A DNA stretch of 64,000 nt from Curvularia sp. ZM96. Its lineage: Eukaryota; Ascomycota; Dothideomycetes; Pleosporales; Pleosporaceae. Under the pieces are notes generated by a model that was not told the origin of the DNA, did no database searches, and saw only the letters and a list, made by a program, of their open reading frames with translations. Position numbers and translations under genes: made by a program. The stretch lies in the NCBI GenBank assembly GCA_022457065.1, contig JAJGBQ010000008.1, positions 372,001-436,000 of the forward strand. Direction: 5' to 3'. Every line of letters begins with the position of its first letter. The stretch's first letter is position 1. Below, in pieces: positions 1 through 11,400 of the stretch.

Positions 1-508
1 GCGATCATGAACCAGGTAAATTCATCTAATTAACGTCCATCCCTTAGTCTAGGAAAACTCCCTGCACCGGAAAATATGCGGGGTACTTCGACTTCGAGCC
101 CATATTACTCGACGCACACCACGAAACTTATGAAGCTTTTTCGTCAATTATCAGTTCATGTTTCTTATGAACACTCTTAACAGTTCCTCTGCGATAAATT
201 ACAGTAACGTGGCCCTAAAAGCGCCCGGTACATAGAACGCCTTATCCCATAGTAGAACAGCGATCCATCAATATAGCATTACCGCGGGGATTTTATCACA
301 TATAACATTAACTGGGGCGTCTTATTCGCTTATTGGAGCATCCTCCTTATAGAAGGAAGTCTTGTGAGCCCTGTTTGTACTGTGGCAAACAAAATCATGC
401 AACATCGACACCTTAGTCGGTACTTCCAATCGAAGCTAGTACCATTTTCGGATAGCCTGAAACAGTCTGATACCGTTAGCATAACTAATTACCCTTCATA
501 ATTTACCT

Positions 509-1389
509 TTGTCATCCAGAAAGCTCCACCTGTGGCTGATGGCTATGCTTATGGCTGTGTTTAACGCAGTCAGCAAAAAGAGAGAAGACAGCCGCCGCGC
601 ATCTCACCGCGGACCCTGCCGTGATCCAGGCTCTATCCAATCAGGTCGACCGTCAGGCGCTGATGCAGGACTCAAACAGAGCGAGCATGGGCAGCCAAGT
701 GGCGAGTAGAGGCGAAAGGTCGAGCAACATACAGACACACAGCGTGGCCTACTAAGAAAGTATTCCAGATACATGAGGGCCTTACTAAACGACAGAGTGC
801 GCTGCTAGTGCAGCTGCGTACCGAGAAGATAGGCCTGCGCGACTTTCTCTTCACCCAACGAGTGCCAGGTGTTACCAGCTCCCGCTGCCAGTGCGGAGAG
901 AGACGACAGACTGTCGCCCACATCCTGCTCCACTGCAGGATGCTCAAGGACCTCCGGAACCAGGTATTCGACAACCTCGAGGGACGACACAACCTCTGGA
1001 CTATCCTAAGTAAGCCACAGCTAGCCACTAAAGTTATCTAGTTTGTAGAACAAGCGCAGATCCTTGGGCATATTGGGATCGAAGACGCGTAGACGAGAGC
1101 CGAGCGCTGGGGGGAGACTGTAGGTATCGTGGCTATAAACATGAGGCAGCACGCCTCTACGAGCCTATAAGCACAGTATACTGTTAGTAGTGCTATTATC
1201 TAGATAAGGTGCTAGCTAGATTGTAGATAGTGGTGGAGGGGAAACGGTAGGCCTCTAGGAACAGCTGGCTCCCATAAGGGAGTGACGTGGGGCAGCGCGG
1301 ATCAACGTCCGCGCGGCGCCGGCTGTTGGCTACGCCAGCCATGCCGGGCATAGCCGCGGAGAAAACGCGGCTGAAACCGAGTAGGACTA

Positions 1390-1422
<33 letters not shown>
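509..1422 (+). mobile_element. 3' end of a dead Tad-like LINE retrotransposon
   Basis: An open frame containing the start of the ORF at 808 can be followed upstream to about 670 (TQTERAWAAKW...). It encodes the end of a fungal LINE polyprotein: LRTEKIGLRDFLF followed by a CxC...H...C cluster (CQCGERRQTVAHILLHC), typical of the region after the RNase H domain in Tad-type LINEs. An in-frame TAG at 1039-1041 interrupts the ending (KVI*FVEQAQILGHIG), which suggests a CAG to TAG transition. The non-coding tail ends in a four-base tandem repeat. The reverse transcriptase is absent, so this is a 5'-truncated dead copy. The left limit is approximate. Confidence 0.75.
1389..1422 (+). repeat. (AATC)n simple repeat ending the LINE
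   Basis: About eight tandem copies of AATC follow the LINE 3' region. Tad-like LINEs often end in a short tandem repeat rather than poly(A), so this probably marks the 3' boundary of the insertion. Confidence 0.85.
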
Positions 1423-1423
<1 letters not shown>

Positions 1424-1440
1424 CCCACCCTGCCGTGATA

Positions 1441-2926
1441 CAATCACTAGCGGATGCGGCTTCACCCCAAACACAGCTGCAACGCAGTTCTACCCCACTT
1501 GTAAGCATAAGCCTTAGCAGCTTGCTCGATGCATCTAGTTAGATGCTTTTTGTTGAGGTACGTCATATGCCATGCTCCTAGACAAAAGCATGCAAACACT
1601 GACAGAACATTAGATAGCAATTTATTTGCCAACTACAACCTCCAATCAACACTGCGTGAGCACAGTTACAACTATCCACTACTGTAAGTCCATATCACTA
1701 CAATCAGCACAAAAATGGATAGCACTATTGTAGGATACGCAATATACTCTTACCAAATGTTAAGTATTACTGCGTGACATGGTAAGAGGCCCTAGAACCG
1801 TAACGATTTTGTTTAGAATGAAAATCCAAGCCGGAAGAACGCTGCATTCGTAGGACCATTTGGGGTATTCTTTCCCATCACACCATATTCCACAAAAGTC
1901 CTCTCAGCTGGAATGATCTCAAGAACCTGCACCTTGTGTTCCATTCCCACAGTCTGCTCTACACCGCGACACTCGCTCCACTTTATTTTGTGCCGGTCGC
2001 TGCCAATAGAGAGGGACACCTTCGGTGCTACATAACGAGGTTCGGAAATTGGCTCCGAAAAAAAATGATCATAGGTGGCTATTGCGTGCACCTTGCCTTT
2101 GGTGAAGTCTTGTTGGCGTGAAAAAGGACTTTGTATGTCGTGTGGATTAATTGGGACGGAGTTGGTAGAACCCATGTTTAGTCCGAAAGGCTAACAACTT
2201 CCGTTAACCAATGATATTAGCTAACAAGCAATCTTTCAAACTTACACTTAACGATGTTTATTATAATAAGTTTTTGGCTCTAGTACAACAACTGAGTACA
2301 GTATGAATTGTAGGAGACCGTTAAGGATCTAAGCCAGGTATGCCAGGTATGCCAGGTTAGAAAGCGGGATGATGGGATTAAGATTCAAGAAATAGGCTGG
2401 CCTCACCGCCTCTTTTACATCAGAGGCGAGTTAGGGAAATTGAATATTGTGGTTGCACAAAGTGTTTATTCGTCCTATGGAAATGGACACATCCCTTTCC
2501 CTGCATATTTTTTCCAACCCTACATATGTCTACTGCATACAGTCGTTTCCAGGCCATGACAATGAACGTGTAATGATTTTAGTGGCTAATAAGGGTTTTG
2601 TTATGACCTCTGGGAAGGAGGAGAAAGGGCGCTATGACGTCAGTGGCAGCGCCCCGTACTGCACGACAGCGTCAATCTAATCCCTCGACATTTCTGTGAA
2701 AGCAAAGAGTGCGTGTGGTTACTTTACTTCATGACCTATAAGCCTTTAATAAAGCTGGTGATATCACAGTTTACTTTTTTTCGTTACCGGAGAAGGAACA
2801 TATGTCTGTGTGTTGTCGCCGATCACGTGCCTTAATAAAAGGCGTCTAACTAGATGCATCGAACAAGCTGCCAAGGCTTATACTTATAAGCGGGGTAATT
2901 AGAACTGCGTTGCAGCTGTGTTTGGG
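1441..2926. mobile_element. Non-autonomous TIR element of about 1.5 kb, related to the window's MITEs
   Basis: The left end begins after a TA with CAATCACTAGCGGATGCGG and continues for roughly 110 bp (1441-1550). The inner 80 or so bp of this arm reappear inverted at about 2845-2926. The outer 25 bp match the termini of the small MITEs elsewhere in the window, but at the right end these bases are missing, so that end is eroded. No transposase is visible inside. The 1.3-kb interior holds one 120-codon reading frame on the minus strand. It may be a MITE relative carrying captured DNA, or two MITE halves that trapped unrelated sequence. Confidence 0.6.
1813..2175 (-). CDS. Hypothetical protein of 120 residues inside the TIR element
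   Basis: An open frame from ATG at 2175 to TAA. I recognise no family, signal peptide or membrane segment. The composition is protein-like (mixed charge, no low complexity). The ORF sits between the two terminal inverted arms of the 1441-2926 element, so it may be captured cargo or a chance frame. No intron is obvious. Confidence 0.3.
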   Translation of the reverse strand: MGSTNSVPINPHDIQSPFSRQQDFTKGKVHAIATYDHFFSEPISEPRYVAPKVSLSIGSDRHKIKWSECRGVEQTVGMEHKVQVLEIIPAERTFVEYGVMGKNTPNGPTNAAFFRLGFSF

Positions 2927-2927
2927 G

Positions 2928-3464
2928 TTATTGAGCTGTGCGAAGAAAGCGACATGGGACTTTGCTGCCCAACGGACGATGAAGGCTTGAAACCGGACCG
3001 CAAATGTCAATATACAGGTGAGGTGTTACCCGGCAAACACGGATGGTGACACCATATACATCTATCTCAGGACTATAGTGGATGAAGTAAACTGGGTTGG
3101 TGATCCTAATATCGCAGCTTTCAAAGAGGATCTTTTCCGTCCCGCGTGCATCGAAGAAAACCAAAGTCACCGCACCAGTCTCGAGAAAACTTTTGAATAC
3201 AGATGCAATTCTTTCCCCTTAGACAAGGGTCTCGACCCGATACTGAAGACTGACCGCTTTGACGATACGCGTTGGCAAAATGTAAATGATCAGATTTTGA
3301 GAAGCGTTCGAAAGGTAGAGAGATGCGGGGTTGCTTTGTAGCACGAAGCAGCTTTGGAGAAGCGCGTTGAGTGCATGTAAGCTTGCGATACGCTGGTATG
3401 TAATCTTGCTAGAAGAAGAAGTTAGTGCCATGGCGTCTGAACCGGCTCGTCGAGGTCGTGTCAA
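2928..3464 (-). pseudogene. Decayed 3'-5' exonuclease-like fragment, copy 1
   Basis: Two adjacent minus-strand frames, 3219-3464 and 2928-3170, together resemble the first half of the fungal WRN/Rrp6-like 3'-5' exonuclease family: a leader with LNALLQSC, then NPASLYL...LIIYILP, then VFFDARGTEKILFESC. A stop and frame change between the parts break the gene. The Asp-x-Glu of exonuclease motif I is absent. The fragment ends at the right arm of the TIR element at 2926, and the second half of the family is missing. A fuller copy lies at 29351-30386 on the same strand. Confidence 0.6.
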
Positions 3465-3479
3465 AGGTAAAGTGTGAGA

Positions 3480-4000
3480 TCGATTGGGTTGGAGGTGTTC
3501 CAGGGCACGGCGACGTCACTTTATGTTTAGCGAGTATTCCGTCACTTATGCATCCTTCATCGTTCGGAGTGCTGCTAGGGTATCATTCGTCAGGCTCACG
3601 CGCTGATAGATATGCATGGTCTATTGGGTTGCCTTTCGTAACACCTGGATAACCAACCGCTAGCCGCTATGATTCTGAGAAACACACCACTGCGCAGGGA
3701 TCACACAGCATGGCACTCAACAAGCTTCGGTATCGCAAAACTTGCGCGCCTATCTGTTCTTCACTTTTGCATGCACAGAAGATTCCTCGCCGTGAACGGC
3801 TCCCTTCTATAGAGCACTGACATGGATTTCAGTTGTATAGACTGATTTGACTGGTCTTAAGCTGGTCACGTCAGGGAGGCGTTCTTCATGCATGCGCTGT
3901 ACACGGTCTCTTAGGGATCCTCACGTCGTACAGCCTCCTGCTTACCCCGCAGCTGGACGTAAACTCCTACACATGAAGACGGGGCCCTTGCGACAACGTT
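3480..4000. repeat. Duplicated segment, copy 1 (partner 30290-31010)
   Basis: DNA upstream of exonuclease relic 1 matches DNA upstream of relic 2 in the same order: a block around CACGGCGACGTCACTT (3508) pairs with CACGGCAACGTCACTT (about 30330), and a block around CATGCATGCGCTGTAC (about 3888) pairs with the same bases at about 30908. Identity is patchy, consistent with an old duplication that included the exonuclease-like gene. Confidence 0.65.
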
Positions 4001-4150
4001 GTTCGAAGCACAACACCCAAGATACTGTGGAACTGCTGGAGAAGTAGGCACTTCCATCCTTTTGTCATCCTTTGATAACCTTCCCCCGGCCTTGACCGCT
4101 AGATATTTCCCATTTCGTTTCCCAAATTTCAATTCAGCAACACTCCAGCC

Positions 4151-5355
4151 ATGAACCCAGACCTAGAGGAGATGATGCGCAGCACCTTGCCACCTAAGGA
4201 AATCTCAGTGTCGGCGATCATCGCACAGTATCTAGCAGAGAACAGTCAGATCTTCAAAGAACTGACTGATCTCCGATTGAAGGTATCTAGGAGGAAAAGA
4301 TATCAAAACCTTTACTTACATACCGTTAGGGTTGGAATACTTCCGAGGGCGATCGGTTTTTCCAAGCTCGTCGTGCACAATCCGACAACGCCAATAAAAC
4401 ACAGAAGCGATTGCAAGGCTTCTTCAAAATGACATGTGAGATCGGACAGGAAATGGATGAGAACACATCAGTCATTACACTCGCAGCAGCTGATGGAAGT
4501 CAGTCCCCAAGAGTCCTGGATATCGGTATGGCCCCGGGTGGGTTCGCCCAGACTGTGCTCCGTAAACATCGCGACGCCAGGATACGGGGCATCACATTGC
4601 CATCAGAGATGGGAGGTCTGCGAATTATGCTGCCAGGATGGAAGGACGATTTGAAGGTTCGTATAGAATTCGCCGATATCACGATGCTAGCAAACGAGAT
4701 GGGACGGCCAGCAACATCCATACCGCCTCAACATCCGGACATCGCAAAGTTCTCTTCAAAAAGACCGTTCCAGAACGAGACGTTCGACCTTGCGTTCTGT
4801 GGCGCGACGGGCGCAACGACTCGACGTGCGCATGCTGGTGCCGAACATCATGAGTCGCATAAGAGGCTACGGTTAGCCACGAGCCAGTTAGTCTTCGCAC
4901 TTCAGCGTTTACGCAATCAAGGGTCACTGGTCCTAGTCATGCACAAGCCAGAATCGTTCGATACCGCTGAGATCATCCGCACGTTCAAGAAGTGCTCAAG
5001 TGTGCGCCTTTTCAAGTCAAAAACGAAGCATGCAATCACTTCTTCCTTCTATATGGTGGCAACGGCGGTGGATACGCAGAGTGAAGAGATGCAGTCAGCT
5101 GTTGTTAAATGGAAGAAACAATGGGAGGATGCAACGTTCCAGTCAGATCAAGCGCTCTCCACTTGTCCCCGCGCATCTGAAGATCAAGTTCGCGAGATGC
5201 TGGCAGAGTTCGGACCGCAGCTTATCGATCTTGCCACGCCACTTTGGAAGATCCAAGCTGATGCTCTTCGAGCTTCTCCGTTTCTCAAAAAGTCAAGCAG
5301 CACAAGCGAAGCCAGGTCTGCAGCTGCCTCAACAATGCGCAATGGCACTCTTTGA
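4151..5355 (+). CDS. FtsJ-like SAM-dependent methyltransferase, paralogue 1
   Basis: Two exons, 4151..4282 and 4330..5355, give 385 residues. The 47-bp phase-0 intron has a GTATCT donor and a CTTAC branch site, and its position matches the paralogue at 23245-24508. Motif I is LDIGMAPGGF with Asp at about residue 108, as in the RrmJ/FtsJ fold that methylates RNA 2'-hydroxyls. Later motifs are FDLAFC and LVMHKPE...FKSKTKHAITSSFYMV. The Asp expected after FDLxFC (FDLVFCDG in paralogue 2) is Gly here at about residue 202, so one of the K-D-K-E catalytic residues seems lost, and the final Glu is not evident in either copy. This copy may bind SAM or RNA without normal catalysis. Its cellular target is unknown. 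Confidence 0.8.
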
Positions 5356-7207
5356 GTCCTTCGTTCTTAGCCGGAAGTTGATGATGTGGGAGTGTAATGG
5401 AAAGGCAGCACGCAGACTCGTGCTGCGTCTGATAGGCGAACAGTGATGCTACGGTTGTAAAGGTTTCTTTTGCAATATCCGCCAACTGTTACACGCCTTC
5501 TATCTTTGGTGTCGCTGTTGTAAAAGCGTGATGTAATCTGCATGTGGTATGGAGGTCAAAGACCAGTCATCAGCTATCTTCGGCTGTCCGGCATTTAGCA
5601 TACACGCCCCGCTTTCCCCCCCGCTCCCGCGCTTACCTAATCCCCTGTCACAGGCCTGATCTTCTTGTGAGAGCACTCACGACACGTTAAGAAAACTTTG
5701 GAATACCAAGAGCACAACGATGCTAGTCATGTAAGACTGATGCCTGTTCCATCATGCTATTTGCAACCTTAATGATCCTATTTTTACCCACGCAAGACTT
5801 TTGCGTTTAAGACAATATACGTCTTTAGCCACTTTGCTATCTTACTTGCTTCTCTGTGTATTAAGTAATAGGAAACGTCCTCAAGGTCTTCTCTTAATGG
5901 GCTACATTAGCAGAAGGAAATCATCAGCGTAAGGTTGTCGTAAACAGCATAATATAGGTCGGGATCATCCCCATACTTCTATACAAGACGGCCTAGGAAT
6001 AGACCGCCTTTGCATTCTCGATGTTAGTATTGGTATCCGTAATCGCCATGTGGAAGCAGTTATTATTTTCGTTCCCAATAACTATAACTATAACTTTAGA
6101 GACTTCTTGTTCTAGCTCTTCGATGTGGGTAGTATAGCGCTGTTTAGTTTCGCGGGAGAGCTCAAGAACGCATTAAGCTATTAGGTCATACAAGCTGTTT
6201 CGAGTTATTTCCCCAAAAAGACATCTAAGAGAACACTAATCATACCTCTGCATTGCGTAGTATAACAAATGGCTGTAACGATTGGTAGTTAGCCTCCTAG
6301 AGCGAAGACGTTGGTCTAAAGCCAGCGTGCCTCATCACGCTAGTATAAGTACCAAGATATGGAGCAAATAACTACGTCACTGTAGTAGAAAGGCCTTCTT
6401 GGAAGCACAGCTCATACACGTGTCTAGACACGAGAACGAGAACTGCCATAGAGGCGCGGGAAGAGTGGTGACACATTGTTAGCAAACACGACAATGATGC
6501 GGCTAGCCGTTTGTTGAGGAAGCACTCAACACGGCTACCAACATTAGCGAAGTTTTGATTGAACAACCCACGCGAATGCATGTGAGTTTGAAGCAAAAAC
6601 CTTCTAACTACTGACGACTTGCTGCCTTTGTGCATGATAGCAAGTATAATCTGCGTTGAAGATATGTACATATTTACACAGAACCTAGGCGAGACCACCA
6701 TATTCGAAGTGGAAAGCGCTAGGGTGGGATTATGTGTGAACGACCCAATCTAGCCTGGAGAATGATTAACAGCTTTTTAACACAATACTAGAACCATAAC
6801 TTGAGGCTTTTCATCTTTGATCACGTATCGATACTGAGATATCTAGGTATGAAATTAAATCGATTGCATCGTTTTGGGACCATAGTTATAAACTTTGATC
6901 TCTTTCACGATTTATCCAACATAGCTCGCTACGTAATCGAAACAAAGTAACGGCAGAAACGCCTAGGACCGCCACCTTCTCTTCAATTACTTGAACAAAC
7001 AGTTCAGCCATGAGGTGGAACCTGCTGCGTGACGTTACTAAATCGCTCGTGTTGTGCAAACAGCGGTATGCGTCAGATCTCCTATGTCCGTTGCCATATC
7101 CGACTACCCATTACTTTGTTCTGGATCTGAGCGTTGTGCCATGCGGTCGGCTGTTTTATTGTTTCTGTTCTCTGCTCCTTTGTCCAAATCATGTCCATCA
7201 CCCATAT
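5356..7207. other. Gene-poor interval
   Basis: AT-rich DNA with many stops in all frames. Short ORFs, such as a 109-codon minus-strand frame at 6372-6701 and a 73-codon plus frame at 7010-7231, have no family resemblance, and the latter runs into a solo LTR. I see no gene here that I can support. Confidence 0.6.
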
Positions 7208-7356
7208 TGTAATGGGTTAGGCTATGCCTAACCTATTATAGTCTAATCACGTGTAGGGCTCTATAAGTAGAGTAGATAGACTGTTAGACCTCTTTCCTAA
7301 GCAATACAATAACTTTTGGTTCCTTACAGTTTCCTGTTAGGCTTCAGCCCATAACA
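7208..7356. mobile_element. Solo LTR (149 bp) with 5-bp target duplication
   Basis: The sequence starts TGTAATGGG and ends CCCATAACA, with matching inverted ends, and is flanked on both sides by the 5-bp direct repeat CATAT (7203-7207 and 7357-7361). A short, TG..CA-bounded unit with a 5-bp target duplication and no internal coding region is the signature of a solo LTR left by recombination of an LTR retrotransposon. Confidence 0.85.
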
Positions 7357-7769
7357 CATATTCACCACACCTGATCCGCTTCCCGGCAATTTGCCTTGCA
7401 CCCAAGCTTCAAATTCCAATGAATTGCTCCACGCACCATTACGCTCTTGCTTCGAAACAAGCACACGCCTGTTCCATTCCGAATTCGTGAAGTATAAATC
7501 TGTATAGGGACGTGATATGTCGGATAAATTGTTGAATAAAAGTGCTTCCTGTGCTATTTAAAAAGAACCGTAAAGAGATAACTGCGTGCTGCTATAGAGA
7601 AAGATACTTTTTAATAGCTTAGTTATTAGCGAAGGTACGGAGTACTCAGCTGGATATGTAAGAGCGCAGCCGGAGTCCGTGGGCAATGAGATTTTGCTGC
7701 GACTCAGATTCTTCACAAAGCGAATCAACACCCATCGACGCACTACGATTCTGCAGTCTTGGCGAAATA

Positions 7770-8075
7770 CCCCAGCAGATGCAGGCAGAGGTTGCAGGTG
7801 CTGGACGCGCTCACATGCACGTAGATGCGTTGACAGTCATCCACTCAGTGCTTTTTGCTCACGGCATGAACCGGCCAGACGCGGGACGAGCACCACATAA
7901 TAGTTCCATAGCTATAAATGACTAATATGAATGCGTGCAACATCGCTACTTTCCTTCAACGCTGTGGCAAGGAGAGGAAAGCCAGCCTGCAGTTCGCGCA
8001 TGTCGCCCCTACGAAGACTAAACTCCATCTGGAAGGTGACACATGGTAGTGCTGTATTGATGAGGCGTGAAGGAC
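7770..8075. repeat. Dispersed repeat, MITE-free copy (partner 15400-15870)
   Basis: Shares blocks in order with 15400-15870: around ACGTAGATGCG, GGGACGAG and GAGGAAAGC...CCTGCAG...TCTGGAA. The partner carries a 194-bp MITE between blocks that are continuous here, so this copy represents the unoccupied arrangement. No coding function is assignable; ORFs of 73-79 codons overlap it but resemble nothing I know. Confidence 0.65.
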
Positions 8076-8448
8076 ACCGAATCACGGATATGTACACCTA
8101 CATACACTTGCAGTTTCCGCTTTCTGCGTGCTGCCTACATTTTATCGCAGGCGGCACATCGGCCCGTCTGGTGTGCGTTTGTACGGAAACACATGATCGA
8201 CAAGCATAACTTTGATTGGACCAGTATCCCAGCATACAGTTGACTCATGACATTGCCAAAAGCAGCGAGCGATACCTAGATAAAGTCATCATTAGGCAAC
8301 AGAAGCTTGATGTGGCATCAAAGGTCGCCTGCTTACAACAACCGGAGCCTGTAAGTGTATGAAAGTGTAGATTCCTCATTGATGGACCGATATCGACTGA
8401 CGCCATTCTCTTTAGTACTCTACCTTGAGCGTTCCAGGAACGAATAAG

Positions 8449-11400
8449 ATGGCCACTCTCCAAGATTTGAAACGCGCCCTCCGGTTGAAGACAGGCGTAA
8501 AGACAACGCCTTCAAAGCAGACATTATCAGATATACAGTACGACAATGGTTTCGAAATCTTGGTGCAGGGTTCGACAGGTTATCAGGATTTCATCATCCC
8601 ACAACTAACTCAGGTCCTGGCACCACTGTTCGACTCGAGATCCCAGATCTCTGCTCTCGAAATTGGACCTGGCCCCAAGAGTGTGCTCGGTGGTCTCCCC
8701 GATTACCAGAAGAGAAAGATCCGACGATATGAAGCTTTTGAGCCGAATCAATTGTTTGCAGCAAGCCTAGAAGGATGGCTTTCGGTCAATACCGCAATGG
8801 GGTCACGATTCCCCTGCCTGGAAAGGCCACCAACAATTCATCGTTTGCCGTTTGATCCACAGCAAAACATGAAGAGCGACGGCGGTAGTGACGCGATTGA
8901 CGAAGACAGGAGATACGACGTGATCCTCTTTTGCCACAGCATGTACGGCATCCAATCGAAACGAAAAGCCATCGAACAGGCGCTAGAAATGCTTAGAGAG
9001 AGGAGAGGCGGAATCGTGTTAGTATTCCATCGTGACGAAAATTTATACCTTGATGGCCTGGTGTGTCATCAATCTGCTGCTTTCCCGACTGGAGTCGTCA
9101 GGGTGGCAGATGAAGATCACGTTCTGGACGACTTCACCCCCTTCATCGCAGGTTTCGTAATGTATGATGAAGAAGTGCAAAAGACTGTTCAAATTCGGTG
9201 GCGGGAGGTGTGCCGAGCTTTGGGTCGTTGTGAGGAGGCGTATCCAGGTTATCTCTCATTCCGCTCGCCGGATATTATGGTGGCCTTCAATCAGCATGCG
9301 ACAAAAGTATCAGAGCTCACGGCGCAGTTGCCCGCGCTCAAGACAGATAGGCATATCAAGAACCGGGAGGCTCATCTGCGTCGACCAGCGGCAATCTGCA
9401 GACCAACAGAAATCTATCACGTTCAGCTGTGTGTCCGGTGGGCCCTCAAGCACGCGGTCGGCTTGATTATCATCGGCGGTGGACACAGCGGCCACTGTGT
9501 TTGGAACAACGTCATCTCAGTCGACATGTGTGCCTTCAACCAAGTATATATTCATGGTACAGAAGAGAAAGACTTACCTGCCAATTCTGGTTCCAGCGCC
9601 TTCGTCGTTGTCGAAGCTGGCTGTACATCTGGAGACATCACCAGGAAAGCTATGGCGGCAGGTGTAACAGTACCTTTGGGATCGCGCCCAAGTGTAGGTG
9701 CAGGATTATGGCTGCAGGGTGGCATTGGACATCTGGCTCGACTGCATGGTTTGGCCTGCGATGCTATTGTGGGTGCTGTCATGGTCAGCGTTGACTCTGG
9801 CCAGGTCCTCTGCGTGGGCTATGTTCCAAGTGAACATCAACCGGCTATGTCTGTTCGATCAGAGAATGAAACCGAAATTCTTTGGGGGTTAAAGGGTGCA
9901 GGAACAAATCTCGGCATCATCGTCAGTATAACGTTCAGGGCTTATACGGCCCCTGTATATATCGTTCGGAACTGGGTTGTGCCACTCAGCGGTGGTCTTG
10001 AAGCGCAGCTCAAGCTCGGCAGGTTTGACGAACTCGTTACCAGAAAGCTCAGCCGGAACTGTTCTGCAGATGCCTATCTGTACTGGGAAGATAGTCAACT
10101 GCATCTTGGCTTCACCATGATTGAGTCTACGACGGCATCCGCTTTGTCGAAACGTTCGTTCTCCACGATCGTAAGTTCTCATCTCGGAGCAGAAGAAGAT
10201 GAAGTCAAGGTGGTAGACAGCGTCGGTCTGTTTGAGACAGAGATGTACGTTTCGAAGATGCATGGTGGGCATGGCAGGGGCAAGACGTCTTCGTTCAAGC
10301 GATGCCTGTTCGTGAAGGACATAGGCAGTCCCAAGGTAGCTGAGCGCTTGGTGGTAGCCATGGAAGCTCGTCCATCGCCACTGTGCTACCTTCATCTACT
10401 ACAAGGAGGAGAGGCGATCAGCGACATCGCGGCTGAGGCTACTGCTTTCGGCTGTCGAGACTGGCACTTTGCCTGTATTATAACTGGTGTTTGGCCTCGC
10501 GATCAGGATGGCACTGAAGTCGCACGGGCTGCCGTAGAATGGGTTTACAATGTCGCAGAGGACTTGCTGCCATTGTCTAGTGGGGCCTACTGCGCCGACC
10601 TTGGACCCGACCCGAGAGATGTCGCACTTGCTAGCAGAGCCTTTGGCGTCAACCGACAACAGCTCGTTCAACTCAAAAATCGGTTGGATCCGCGAAATGT
10701 ATTGGCTTACGCCTGTCCGCTCCCGAAACCGCCACTAGGTCCGAAGCTCATCTTGCTCGTCACCGGTGAAAGCTGTGCTGGCAAAGACTATTGTGCTGAT
10801 GTGTGGGTCTCCATGTTCGCAGAACGTGCCCTCACGGCTCGTGCTGTGAGCATTAGTGAAGCGATTAAGCGGGAATACGCGGTGGCTACTGGTGCCGACC
10901 CCGATCGACTGCTTTCCGATCGCGCCTATAAGGAGCAGCACCGCCCAGCGCTGACAGCATACTTCATGGAAAAACTGCAGCACCAACCCCAGCTGCCAGA
11001 GGAGCAATTTATGAGAGTGGTACATGGTGCTGCCGATGTGGGCATACTGGTGATCACCGGTATGCGAGACAAAGCACCCGTTGCTGCCTTGTCGCATCTT
11101 GTGCCGAACAGCAAGCTTCTCGAGGTTTACGTGCGAGCCAGTGAGCAAACGCGACGGTCGCGTAAAGGGTGTGATCACGAGGGCATTGGTCGTGCACGCG
11201 ATGAGACAATTGAACCAGTCGAGCCACATCAGGAGGCGTTGAGCTACCGACCCAGTGCCGTGTTCGACAACGAAATGCACGGGAATGAAGCTGCGAAAAA
11301 CTTTTTCGAAGTCAACCTGCTGCCCTTGGTTCACGAAGACTTACTGCTACTTGCTGACATGGTGCGTCCAGCACCCGATTTCCCACACGAAAACGTCGTG

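Noticed and set aside
1..508. Possible coding region at the left edge
   Set aside because: All frames are closed by stops and nothing resembles a known family.
6372..6701. A 109-codon minus-strand ORF in gene-poor DNA
   Set aside because: Isolated, AT-rich setting, no recognisable motif and no sign of neighbouring exons.
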